Below are positions 48,801 through 59,369 of a stretch of 64,000 nucleotides of DNA, piece by piece. The position numbers were made by a program, and so were the translations under genes. The notes below the pieces were generated by a model. The model was not told the DNA's origin and did no database searches. It saw nothing but the letters and a program-made list of their open reading frames with translations. The stretch is taken from positions 20,151,514-20,215,513 of the forward strand of contig CM055911.1 of the NCBI GenBank assembly GCA_029582155.1, given 5' to 3'. Position 1 is the stretch's first letter. Every line of letters begins with the position of its first letter. This stretch comes from Panopea generosa. Taxonomy: Eukaryota; Mollusca; Bivalvia; Adapedonta; Hiatellidae.

Positions 48801-48869
48801 CCGGTATTTCACCCCAGCCACTCCATTTATAATGTCAAGCTTCCATTTCAGGCTTAAATCTGCATGCAA
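45834..48869 (-). pseudogene. Decayed non-LTR retrotransposon (LINE, Jockey/CR1-L2-like) polyprotein
   Basis: Reading from 48869 down, the order is: a hydrophobic stretch with a 2A-like SGDIEINSGP (residues about 44-53); a PHD-like finger C-x2-C-x12-C-x2-C...W-x-H-x2-C...C-x2-C (58-114); an acidic linker; an AP-endonuclease (FAETQIDNSFTDNIC, NAHGGGIMAFAR, IVYGDLNYDML, PTCFTTN); and a reverse transcriptase (LAQVTPVFKIDDPF, NYRPVSILPTMSKIFEKI, a KGFPQGSILGPL-type motif, YYADDE). The C-terminal part carries KLKNSKYSFRYENY and VWNNLP. The 48869, 48194, 47990 and 46217 openings share one frame, so this was one long ORF. It is now broken by several stops, frameshifts and internal losses. It copies itself through RNA by target-primed reverse transcription; this copy cannot. 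Clade is uncertain. Confidence 0.88.
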
Positions 48870-49018
48870 GGTTTCATTATTTGTCTTTCAGCTAAATACA
48901 GCATTTATTGCACAGTTGTATTGCTTTACCTTATTAAAGTCAGTGGTAAAAGTAGTTAAAAAGAAACAAAATGTCACAGTAAACAAAAAGACCACCATTA
49001 TATTAGACTTGTTTCACA

Positions 49019-50470
49019 GGTTATCATTGATAGTGATTATAAAATATATAAATAACTAGTCAGAAAATTGAATTTCAGTAATTTAAGTAACAATTCAGTG
49101 CTACTTAATTCAGATTCGCTAGTTAAGGAAGACGTAAGACAGAACAGTTTCAACATTACCTGTTAGATAGAAACACCCGGTATTTTATGTCTGTAATATG
49201 TTTTCTATTTCAGTTACATTTGATTTTTCAACATCTAATTACGTACTCGATTATTTTAACTGTAATCAAACACAGCTGATGAGGCAAGTTTGCACACATT
49301 CACACAGAATAATCTAAAAGTTAAAAAATTTGCGTTCTGCAGTGTTTCGTTGACAATTACACCGTCCGTCTTTTCCTTCATTAAAAGATGCCGTATTGTA
49401 CATGTAATTCCTGCAAGAATAGAACAAAGCGCAAATTATGTTATCAAAATGTAAAGATAGTATACGTATTTTGGTGTAGTCTTATTGAATAGTTATTAAA
49501 TGGCATATTATGGAGATTAATGCTGAGCCTGGTAATCATGGGTTTACAAAAAGAAATATTTTAAAGTATTTATGTACTGCAATACTGTAATCTAATGCGT
49601 ATGCAATTTGTACTGCTATACTGATGGGTACTTATTACAGTTATTATCAATATGTAGTGTACCAATGTTATATCTAGTTGTTTGTACTTGTCTCTAAATG
49701 ACATATACGAGTATGTATTTGCCGATGTATTCGCACATTGTATTGTCAGCTCCCACCAGTGAGACGAGTTCTCTCATTTGCTGAAAATGTTCAGTGATAA
49801 TAAGCTTCTTTATCGTTAGATAAAAATGTCAAACTGGTAAATGATCATAATGTATTATGTTTGTGTCAAACACATTCTATTGATGTTTCTTTGACTGACT
49901 AAATTTATTTTATTATGGAAACTATATCCAAAGTAAAATTTGTGAAATTTAGTTTTCTTCATGCTGAAAGTGGGGGTACCCAATATCCGGTAGCAAAAAG
50001 TGATAACACATGATACTTTTGAGCTCTTTTTTTTATATTTCCATTTAAGACTAGGATATTTCTTTAATAAGATATAGACCTTTTTGTCCGCGAATGTTAG
50101 AAATAGTGAAAATAAGGACATGTAAGTCACTGGAACAGGCCATGGTCTTAGCTGACCGTATACGAGAATATTTTCGCGTTATTAAATTCGCAAAAACAAC
50201 AATATATTTTGTGTTCAACTATGCTTGCGAAAAATAGTATTATAATTATAGTTTTGTTTTTATAGTGTTTATGTGTATTCGTTATTGAGTTAGTAAACAC
50301 AGATAGTAAATTCAATAGAACTTAAAAATAGGTCAATATGAAGTCGAATAAATACTAGTGCTGTTTTTAGATTAGATAAGATTATATTTAGGGCTAATTA
50401 ATGCGGGCTGGTGGCATTTTTGCAAATATTTAAGATCCGCAAAAATCACAAACAGCACCACGTCGCAAAT
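49019..50470. repeat. Block X, copy C (right part)
   Basis: 49025-50130 aligns with 31360-32490 of copy A (AACAGTTT, GATGCCGTATTGT, TATGGAGATTAA, TGATCATAATG, GGGGGTACCCAATA). 50190-50470 aligns with 38110-38390 of copy B. No gene is supported. Confidence 0.8.
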
Positions 50471-50719
50471 TAAATCCCGCATGCAGTAGTCATCTTGTAA
50501 AAATATAGAATGCAAGTTGCAATAATGATGAAAAAAACATCGATCAAAACCAATTACATTATCCTGGGTTTTCGTTACAAATTTAAGACGCTTGACCATG
50601 AACTGATTGTCTGTTAGCCCTCGATGGCATAAAATGATGCTACTGAAATAAACGAATGAGAAGGGAAGGGTGAACAGTGTTAGTCTTCATGACTTATATA
50701 TATGTGAACCATTACTGAA

Positions 50720-50935
50720 TGTATTATTTCATTGGTTGTTTATCGTCGTTTTCAACTTTTCAGCGCAGTCACACTTGAGTATCATGCCGCAAACAAATGG
50801 TATGCTACTCCATCGAGTCACATTATATTGACACCGGGTCGATCAAATCTCCTCTCAATGCTGGTGCCAAGTGAATAACGTTCTAGTAAAATTTTCAAGT
50901 ATTTTACATACCATCGAACTCAACCTTCCCCATCA
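50720..50935 (-). mobile_element. SINE family A body (minus), block Z of copy C
   Basis: CATTGGTTGTTTATCGTCG, GCAGTCACACTTGAGTATCATG, CACATTATATTGACACCGGG, CAATGCTGGTGCCAAGTGA, then the head at the start of the 48-bp array. Same insertion as 42450-42720 in copy B. Confidence 0.85.
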
Positions 50936-51835
50936 CAGACGGACACTCAAGCACTACACCATCGAACTCAGCCATCCTCATCACAGACGGACACGCTAGC
51001 ACTACACAACCGAACTCAACCTTCTCCATCACAGACGGACAATCTAGCACTACACCGCCGAACTCAACCTTCCATTTTACAGACGGACATTCTCGCACTA
51101 CATCACCGAACTCAACTTTCCCCATCACAGACGGACACTTTGGCACTACACCACGGAAAATAACGTTCCCCATCACATACGGACACTCTAGCACTACACC
51201 ACCGAACTCAACATTCCCCATCACAGTTGGACACTCTAGCACTACACCATCGAACTCAACCCTCCCCATCACAGACGGACACTCTAGCACTACACCGCTA
51301 AACTCAACCATCCTAATCACAGACAGACACTCTAGCATTACATCACCAAACTCTACCTTTCCCATTACAGACATACACTCTTGCACTACACCACTGAACT
51401 CAACCTTCCCAATCACAGACGGACACTCTAGCACTACACCACCGAAGTCAAACATCTCCATCACAGACGGACACTTTAGCACTACAGCGCCGAACTCAAC
51501 CTTCCCCATCACAGACGGATACTCTAGCACTACGCCACCGAACTCAACCTTCTCCATCACAGATGGACACTCTAGCACTACACCACCGAACACAACATTC
51601 CCCATCACAGACGGACACTCTAGCACTACATCACCGAACTCATCTTCCCCATCACAGACGGACACTCTAGCACTACACCACCGAACTTAACATTCCTATC
51701 ACAGTTGGACACTTTAGCACCGCAACACCGAACTCAACCTTCCCCATCACAGACGGACACTCTACCACTACACCACCGAATTCAACCTTCACCATCACAG
51801 ACGGACACTCTAGCACCACACTACCGAAGTGGTAT
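50925..51835. repeat. 48-bp minisatellite built from a SINE tRNA-like head, about 19 units
   Basis: The unit runs CACTCTAGCACTACACCACC then GAACTCAACCTTCCCCATCA then CAGACGGA, 48 bp. Read on the minus strand it is GTGGTGTAGTGCTAGAGTG (A-box-like) to GGTTGAGTTCG (B-box-like), the same order and spacing as the family A SINE head. Because 48 is a multiple of 3, the minus strand stays open for 253 codons as a 16-residue repeat (SVMGKVEFGGVVLECP). I judge that ORF incidental. Units differ by a few point changes each. Confidence 0.92.
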
Positions 51836-52079
51836 ATTTCTTTATTATAAAGAATTGAAAACAGTGACAGTCAATATCATTTATAATCATATCAATGTTT
51901 TGATAGGGACACTTAATTCTCTGTGAAAACATGAGCATTTCATTAAGATACATTAAAATATGTTTTAATACATGTATATTGCTTTGTTTAAAAATATATA
52001 CGAGTAGCACATTCCATTGAATTGGATTGCCATTACTGCATGTAGAAGACGAAGAAGAACAAGAGTTTTCAGTAGATAA

Positions 52080-52320
52080 CAAAGCTCGCCGACGGGATAA
52101 AAATCACCACCCATCATGCAAAGATTGAGATTGGAGGCAAACACCAAAACTTAAACGCAACTCAACGCAAAAGTTTAACCTGGGTCTCTACAGACAACGC
52201 CCATGACAACGCCGGGGTCATGGCAATAGCTCTCCTGGACATTCGTCCCGGCAAGCTAAAAAGAAGAAGATGAAGAAAGAAAGAAGAAGAGGAGGATGAT
52301 GAAGAAGAAGACTTCTAACG
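52080..52320. repeat. Dispersed-repeat fragment inside the copy C purine tract
   Basis: Between two GAAGAAG stretches lies a GC-richer piece (ACAACGCCGGGGTCATGGC, GGACATTCGTCCCGGC, the latter an imperfect palindrome). Block Z of copy B has no counterpart, so it is a later insertion. Family unknown. Confidence 0.5.
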
Positions 52321-52370
52321 ACTTAAACTATAGTTTTCCATTAAATCACGGTCGGAAAACACACTTTGCA

Positions 52371-52449
52371 ACGTCATCAAAATTGTACACAAATGAGCTA
52401 AGCGGTGTTTTGGTTTGGTCAGCTTATTTGTGTACAATTTTGATGACGT
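52371..52449. repeat. Near-perfect hairpin, 29-bp arms, 21-nt loop
   Basis: Left arm 52371-52399 starts ACGTCATCAAAATTGTACAC. Right arm 52421-52449 ends GTGTACAATTTTGATGACGT. One mismatch. Copy A's counterpart (32575-32615) keeps the loop and part of the right arm but not the left arm. Confidence 0.9.
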
Positions 52450-53454
52450 TTGTCGGTTTTCGAAATACCTTCTACATATTCTAATGGAACGTGAACGCCA
52501 TTGTGAATCAATATTATATAAGCACAAAATTGTCCGTTAATTATTTTCTTAACTAACCTTGCATTTAAAAAAGTTTATTTTATTTGTTATTTCATTGGCA
52601 ATATAATTACCATGAGTTAATTTATTTTTGACATAAAAATGCGGCCAATTTACATTTAACGTTGGGGATGACGTATTAAATACGCGAATGTTGGAAGTGT
52701 TTAATATCCTAATATTGAAAACAAAGAAGATGCTAACACTACAATAGTGTCAGTCAGTCAGTCAGTCAATCAGTCAATCAGTCAGTGAACTTGATGAAGT
52801 GAATTTCTGTGTGTTTTATTATCAATTATTATTGAGAGTTATTATTGCAATAATGCATCAGTTAACTTACACTTTTTCAGTTTCAAAGAGTAATTTTCAT
52901 ATTAAGAGCGTTTTCGTCACATATTTTTATTTAATTAAATAAAGATAAACAAACGTGTTCCAAAATAAATTGATATGCATTTACTACCATTGTTAATATA
53001 TTAATGTGGCTTCTCGATCCTTTATATTCACTATTGATATGTAATTGAAAATAGTTGCAACATAAAATAATGTAAGTGCAGATTTTTCTTTATACAATCA
53101 TAACAAAATAAATGTTCAAAGGGAAGTGGCCCAAGTGCAATACAACACAGCCAGGTGAATGCAAATAAAAATTCTAATTAATTCTCTTTGATTTATTTAA
53201 AATGACAATTACGTCGTGCTTCATATAAAGCTATAATTTAATTTGCATTAAGTAAATATTTATGAACAAACTAAGTTCAAAATCAATGTATCGAATCGCA
53301 TACATTATTCTTGGAACTGTTTTCAGAGAAGTTTTATATTTACTAGTTTTCATTTCTGTTATTCTATTAAGATAGCACGCCTGTTGTATTTTTATATAAA
53401 GCATATCGGTATGTGCCCGAATTTATGTATCGGCTATAAGGACACAGCATTACA
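52450..53454. repeat. Block Y and upstream region of copy D
   Basis: 52450-52535 and 52792-53185 match copy A's block Y. 53270-53454 matches the region before copy A's PAN exon. This may be the promoter of copy D. A short GTCA run lies at 52750-52790. Confidence 0.75.
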
Positions 53455-53766
53455 ATGCTGATTATATATAGTTTATGTTATAGAAATATTAAACTGTTAT
53501 TAATTCATATTCTCGTTGCGTCATCTGCGAATATAAACGTTCAACCTTTCGAAAAATTTGACGCTGGCAAATGCCGTAATGGTACAGATGACATAACACT
53601 GTGGAATACATCGTCCTATGAATGTGTCAATGAGTATCGAGCACGTGAAAATTGTGTTTCTGTGAGCGTGCATCATGCAGCAGAGTTGTGCAGAATGAAT
53701 ATGGCGATGTCGTCGACCGAAACATGCACTGATTTTGTGTTTTCAAAGAAAAGCACATGGATAAAG
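53455..53766 (+). CDS. Lectin copy D exon 1: signal peptide and PAN/apple module
   Basis: 312 nt, open, ATG and donor (AAAG-GTATAC) conserved with copy A. It encodes a leader (KLLLIHILVASSA) and FEKFDAGKC, then SYECVNEYRARENCVSVSV and ELCRMN. About 82 of 104 residues match copy A. Two cysteines are replaced: the third (NEC to NEY) and the last (FMC to FVF). The first of these is expected to pair with the next cysteine in apple modules. No second exon is visible before the right edge, so the rest of the gene, if present, lies more than 10 kb away. Confidence 0.8.
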
Positions 53767-53993
53767 GTATACTTCATGTATATTGTATTATTAACATTGG
53801 ACGTGTTTGTTTTGCAATCTTTATCTTAAATACATTTATTCATTTTTAGTGAATCACGATTGTTATAAATGATTGATAATAATGCTAATATAACATATTT
53901 TATTTATTTGTTTAACATGCCATTTGAAACATTTTAACTCCATGTAGTCATGCACTACGATGTTATATATCTACGAAACAATACAATAACTAT

Positions 53994-54116
53994 GAAATTA
54001 TTATCTCCCTTTATGAAAGAATACTATACTGTGAATCTTTATGATCCTACTGGTTTCTATATCTATCCTTTATATAGCATGTGAGTTATATATCCTTAAG
54101 TGGATCCTGCTCATAT
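53994..54116 (+). repeat. Dispersed repeat, inverted copy of 24797-24931
   Basis: Starts TTATCTCCCTTTATGAA, has TCCTTTATATAGCATGTGAG and ends TGGATCCTGCTCAT. It sits at the left edge of the sequence that interrupts the A/D alignment, so it may be a transposon end. Confidence 0.65.
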
Positions 54117-54379
54117 AAAGCCACTAGTTCATGTAATTACTATGTCAGTCTTCATGACAGTCCAGAAACCCGTTGTATCTAAGTCATGGTTAACACCAAT
54201 TCTATTGATTTGGATGATGTCATGGCCATGAGTCTGGTTTGCATTGTAGCTAGGCAAGACTGCCGTAATCTGTTCTGTATATTTTTGTCTGGTTGTTCCA
54301 GATATGTATATATAACACATGTAATAATGGTGAACTATCATCATGCATAACAGAAATTATTCTGTAATACTTACACAGG

Positions 54380-54985
54380 TAAAAATGCCACGCATGTTAA
54401 ACGTACGTTAAACATATTTTAACGTACGTGCCAAAACATACGTTTACATATATATAGTACCACGTGCGTTTAACATACGTTTCTGGCCATACGTTTAATG
54501 TATGTTAAACATATGTTTAACGTACGTGCCAAAACATACGTTTACATATAAATAGTACCACGCGTGTTTAACATAAGTTTCTGGCCATACGTTTAACGTA
54601 TGTTAAACATATGTTTAACGTACGTGCCAAAACATACGTTTACATATAAATAGTACCACGCGTGTATAACATACGTTTCTGGCCATATGTTTAATGTATA
54701 CATATGTTTAACATACTGTCAAAACGTATGTTATTCATAGGAATAGTACCACGCATGTCAAACATATTTTTCACATACGTTTAACATAAGTTCCAATATG
54801 TACGTTTTTCATGAAAAAAGTACCATGCACGTTTAACATACGTTTGAGTACATATGTTTTTCTTGGAAATAGTACCACGCACGTTTAACATACGTTTAAA
54901 TATGTATGTTTTTCATGAAAATATTACTATGGATCTTTAACATAGGTTCTAACGTATGCTTTAAAAATATGTTAAACATATGAAA
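54380..54985. repeat. 98-bp tandem repeat rich in ACGT/GTTTAAC palindromes
   Basis: TTAACGTACGTGCC recurs at about 54419, 54517 and 54615, a 98-bp period. Two or three further units to the right are degenerate. Each unit has several copies of the word ACATACGTTTAAC in both orientations, including the perfect 16-bp palindrome TTAAACATATGTTTAA, plus AGTACCACGCGTG. Confidence 0.88.
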
Positions 54986-55405
54986 ACTCATGTTTAACAT
55001 TAGTTCAATCGGTAACTTTAACAAACTTGAGAAGCTTGATGTAAGAAAGCTTGAAGCGTTCATACTTATTTTGGTGAAAATCTCCCAAGCGGTATCAGAG
55101 ATGTCATTCATAGAAATTGTTGACAGACAGATGGACAAAAAGTGATTAGAATTATAGCTCATTAAAGCCTTTGGCAAGGTGAGCTTATCAGGCATAAAAT
55201 GCCATACAAACAAATTATGAAAAGGTATGACACTAACTTAATATTTCAAAAATATTACAAATCTATACAATCTACTTGTACATCTATCTGATGTATTCAT
55301 TTATTTTTTACTTCCCTCCATGAATCCTTTTAAAATTTGTTAAAAGTTAAAAACTATCAAATAAATATGTTTATCATTGTATTCAATGGGACAGACATCA
55401 TAATT

Positions 55406-55690
55406 CATTATTTTGTATACACGTCTGACTATCAATCCAGGGGTCGTGAGTTCGAATCCCGCCTGGCAACAGTCTCCGCGATGATTGATATACGACATTG
55501 TGTCTCATTATCATAAGTCTCTCATCGCTGATTCAAGTGGGAAAGTTATCAGTTACTTGCGGAGAGGGGGTGTGCTCGAGTACTGGTTAATACCAGGAAA
55601 CAGTGGTTAGGTAAACTGATCGTCTGTTAGCCCTCGATGGCATAAAAATGACGCTAAATATTCAATCAATCAATCAATCATTATTTTGTA
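55406..55690 (+). mobile_element. 5'-truncated SINE (family B body) with 12-bp TSD
   Basis: A 12-bp duplication, CATTATTTTGTA, lies at 55406-55417 and 55679-55690. The body starts at ACACGTCTGACTATCAATCC, has a perfect B box GAGTTCGAATCCCGCC, then CAGTTACTTGCGGAG and TACTGGTTAATACCAGG. It ends CAATCAATCAATCAAT. The A box is lost. Confidence 0.92.
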
Positions 55691-57200
55691 AACACTGTGT
55701 CTTTCATTGCATGCTCTAGACAAAAACTACCATAAATAGCAAAGGTGAAAGATTGAAAGACAAATAAAATAATATGACTCACACAAGCTGATCATATAAT
55801 AACTCAAGAGCTTTTGGCTCATGAGAGCGAATAATAATGAACAATGAAATAAATCTAAGCACATTTATATCAATCATGATGAGAAAGCATACTTCTTTCA
55901 TTAATGGTTCACTTTTACATACTAGATTCTTAAATCAGTCACAGTAATTGTTGTCTTCTAACAGGGGCGTCACAATGTTGTTAGTCTGCATTTTCCTTTT
56001 TGTAAATACTTCCTTCTCAAAACATATGTAGCAAATAATCTGTAAACTCCATTTAATTTCTCCATTATCATAGCAATATCAGTCTGGACAACAGCACATA
56101 GTCCGAAAAAAAGTTCATGTGTATAACTGACATCTCATCAGCATGTCATTTTGAACTTCAGTGTATGATTTTGTCACTTGTTGTCTTCAGGTTTAAGGGA
56201 TATAACTGTACCATCTATTTCCAGGTTTACTTTTCTTCCAACTAAGCTATATTATTCCATGTCTCACTTCTCAGCAATGGTCCATACCAGTTTGTCACTG
56301 GAAAATAATTAATTATGCATGTATACACATTACATATAATATATACAAGTGGCCCATGGGCTTTAACGGTCACCTGATTATCATTCGCATAAGTGTATTC
56401 AGTCGTAAAAAATAACGTTTTTGTCAATTTCTCATAAATAAAGATTTAGTAGAGTAGGCCCCGCCCCCAGAGCCTAACCGTGAGACCCAGGGGCATGAAA
56501 TTCACAAATTTTATAAAGGACTTATAGTCGTCAATAATCATGCTCACAGTTTGTTTCCGAGTGCTTCCTATAATAGTAAGAAGATTCTTAAAGTCTACCT
56601 TAAGTCTATTCAGTCATAAGAAATAAGGCTTTTTGTTATTTTTTCTTCTGTACCTATCATCATTTTCCATGAAAATATAAAAAAGGAAACTAAAATTATT
56701 ATATGGAAATAAAATGTATGAATGAACAAGGGACCCAAGAGAGCCTGAATTGCTCTACTGGCAACAAATGGACAGATGTACATTTCAGAGACAATGTTTT
56801 TTGTAAATTTTGCTTCAACAAATCTTTTAGGAGACCACCATATAATGCTTCACGTAAAATATTTAAGCCTTGAGCTTTCAGAGAAAATGTATTTTAAAAT
56901 TTCGCTTAAAATGTGCCTTGTTGTGGGGGCATTTGTGGTCGAATCATGCTGGTTCAAGACCTTGTCCAAGATCTTGTGGTTATATAACAGTTAAACTGCT
57001 GTGCAAGTTTTGTGCTATCGCGTCTACAACATTTTCCCTATGTAAAACAGTGACCCCTGTGGCAACCTCAAATTTGACTCCACCAGACTTACACAAATCT
57101 TTAAGGGAACATCCATTCAATGCTACATGTAATATATGTAAGGTCTAAGCCTAAATGAAGGTGCTATCATGTGTAAAAGAAAAAGCTTAACAGACGACAT
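55691..57200. repeat. Old dispersed repeats
   Basis: CCCATGGGCTTTAACGGTCACCTG (56352), GGGACCCAAGAGAGCC (56730) and two related units (56822-56880 and 57085-57150, sharing CCATATAATGCTTCACGTAA / CCATTCAATGCTACATGTAA) look like degenerate copies of families common in bivalve genomes. No coding sequence can be supported. Confidence 0.5.
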
Positions 57201-59369
57201 AAAATTTATCAGGACATAAGCCCTGTTGGCCTTTGACCAGTAGAAACCAGGGTTGTCAAAATGTTTCAAAGAGTAAGTACTAAATTAAGAATTAGCAGTA
57301 TCCAACTTGTGAGTGCCACCAGCAAGAAACAAGCAGCAATGGTGCAAGTGGGGAGTAAAGTACAAGAGGGGTGGTCCAAGTGGCGTCCGTCATGGAAAAT
57401 ATTTTAAATTTAGATTGCAGGAGATGGCTTTTCAGACATTCTGAGCTATATTCCAATCATAAATTATGAATGAGTTTTCACTGTTTTTTTTTACATGAAA
57501 ACGTCAGCAAGGTCTGAAATATAACTTTTGAAATAGGGCATACACAAAACAAGACGTATTGGCGATTTGAAACATATATGGGACATCATGTAGTAGATAG
57601 TAATCCCCACCCCCCACAATAAACCCTAAGAACCCGATAAATGACTGACAACATGTGACAACAGACAAAGCATTCCATTTTGAAGTGTCCATCTAGCAAA
57701 AGGGACACATCTCAGACATTGATTATCTGATTTGACTAGTTAAAGATATCAGTTTGATATTCACTCAGTTAACTAACAGTCCTAGCTTAGGTAAACACCA
57801 TGCAAAAATATTGACTTCTACCAGTTCTTTAATTGAACAAATGATTAACAATAAATTAAATACCTATCTATCCAGATGATATACCTCGATGTTTTGAATA
57901 AAATGGAGAGATTTAAGATGAAAATTTATTAATTAATTCAATACTGTTTTTCATTTATAATACCAGGAATATCAATCAATACGGTAATTTTCCCTACTTT
58001 TTTCAAAGACATTGTCACTGGTGAGGTAAACAGATTTTTGACCATAACAGCTAGATTACCAGGTCCATATAGAATTTGGGGGTCTTTTAAGATCTCTTCC
58101 TTTGTAAAACGCCTCCAGTTCTAGTGTAAGCTGTTAAAGCTGAAACAACAGATAAATTATATACTACATGTATTAGCAAATTGTTCACTTTATATGACTG
58201 TTTACAGTTGATAATAACTTATTTAGCATTCAATCTAGAGAATAGTTTATAAACTTTGATACAACAATTTTTAAGAAAGTATGCCAGAAAAAAATCACAA
58301 AAATTAAATTGAGGCTAAATGAATATAGTAAAGCAGTGTTTTATCCAGCTCCAATTTTTGGGGGTCATTGATGACCCACTGACTAAAAATCTGGGGGTCA
58401 TTTTCAAAATCTGGGCTTCATCATTGACTAATTTTAAACTTAAACAACTTGAATAAATAGTGGTGAAAATGACATATTTTACTTCAACAGTTTTACTTCC
58501 TATTTCACACAAAGTTTAAAATCAAATTTCCAACTGAAATTAACAACTACAAAACACTTTAACTTCCAAACGAATGTTTCACTTCTGGCCCAACAAGTTA
58601 CAACACCTGAAACTAGTTGTCTTTTCCTTCCCAATAACAGTTTTTATGATCATGGCCACCGGGTCATCAACTTTTCAAATGTCATGGCCTCAGCTCGATC
58701 ACCATGGCCCTAACTATTTCTAATGAAAAACACTAAAATCATTTCAACATCTTATATTTCAGCTGAGCTTCATGTTTACCATTACTAAGCATTATACTCT
58801 TTGGAAAACAAAACTTTGTTGTTTTCTTTTTCCCAAAACCATTTCTCTTCTGGTTCATAGCTAGATGCATTTTAAAGTAATGTTACCTTAATATTATAAC
58901 ATTTTAATGGTAACTTAACAAAAATAAGGTTTTCAAAATAAATATAATTTTCTAAAAGTTTATTTTCTTTTTTCCATAACCTTTTAAACGTCCGTTAAAG
59001 AAACATAAACGGCGTAAAAACATGGACCGGCCTATGTTTAAACTGGTATTAAAACGCTGCCCATGCGCATCTCAATACCTTATAGAAAACAAAATTAAAA
59101 GGTTTTCAGATAGAGTAACGTCCGTACATTTCAAACAACTTTCTTGAAAAGTTTCATGATTTCCACATTTCATCTTTATATACAAACAACTTAAAACTGG
59201 GTATATATCAGTGCTATTGTTGCAGCATACGTTTGTTTTCACAGATGTTGTTTTCAAACTATAATATTGCTTCGCGGAAAATTATGTATGTGATCAGAAT
59301 CGTCTATGCAATTGCATAAATATAGCGTTAATAACCAATTTGAGCGTTTACATAACTGAGTAGAACCGC
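57201..59369. other. Non-coding stretch without recognised genes
   Basis: A short minus-strand open piece at 58315-58512 faces a double TGGGGGTCAT repeat (58359, 58392) and may be a decayed repeat unit. I see nothing else that can be named. Confidence 0.4.

Larger units (their letters stand above)
45142..49018 (-). mobile_element. Insertion in block X of copy C: LINE plus 3' microsatellite
   Basis: Copy A runs from GATTTTAGACTGGTT to TCATTGATAGTGATTATAA (31315-31375) with only about 30 bases between. In copy C the same ends are at about 45140 and 49020, with 3.9 kb in between. A short GGTTA occurs at both edges (45138 and 49019) and may be the target duplication. The left 450 bases are CA, TA and CACG microsatellite, lying at the 3' end of the minus-strand LINE. 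Confidence 0.8.

Noticed and set aside
50904-51665. 253-codon minus-strand ORF with a 16-residue repeat
   Set aside because: It lies wholly in the 48-bp minisatellite derived from a SINE head. It is open because 48 is a multiple of 3. No start context, leader or neighbours support a gene.
54380-54985. CRISPR-like array
   Set aside because: Repeats are contiguous, with no distinct unique spacers and no cas genes; the setting is animal nuclear DNA.
54896-55213. 105-codon minus ORF next to the 98-bp repeat
   Set aside because: Starts inside the degenerate repeat, is met-rich with no recognised motif, and has no splice or promoter support.
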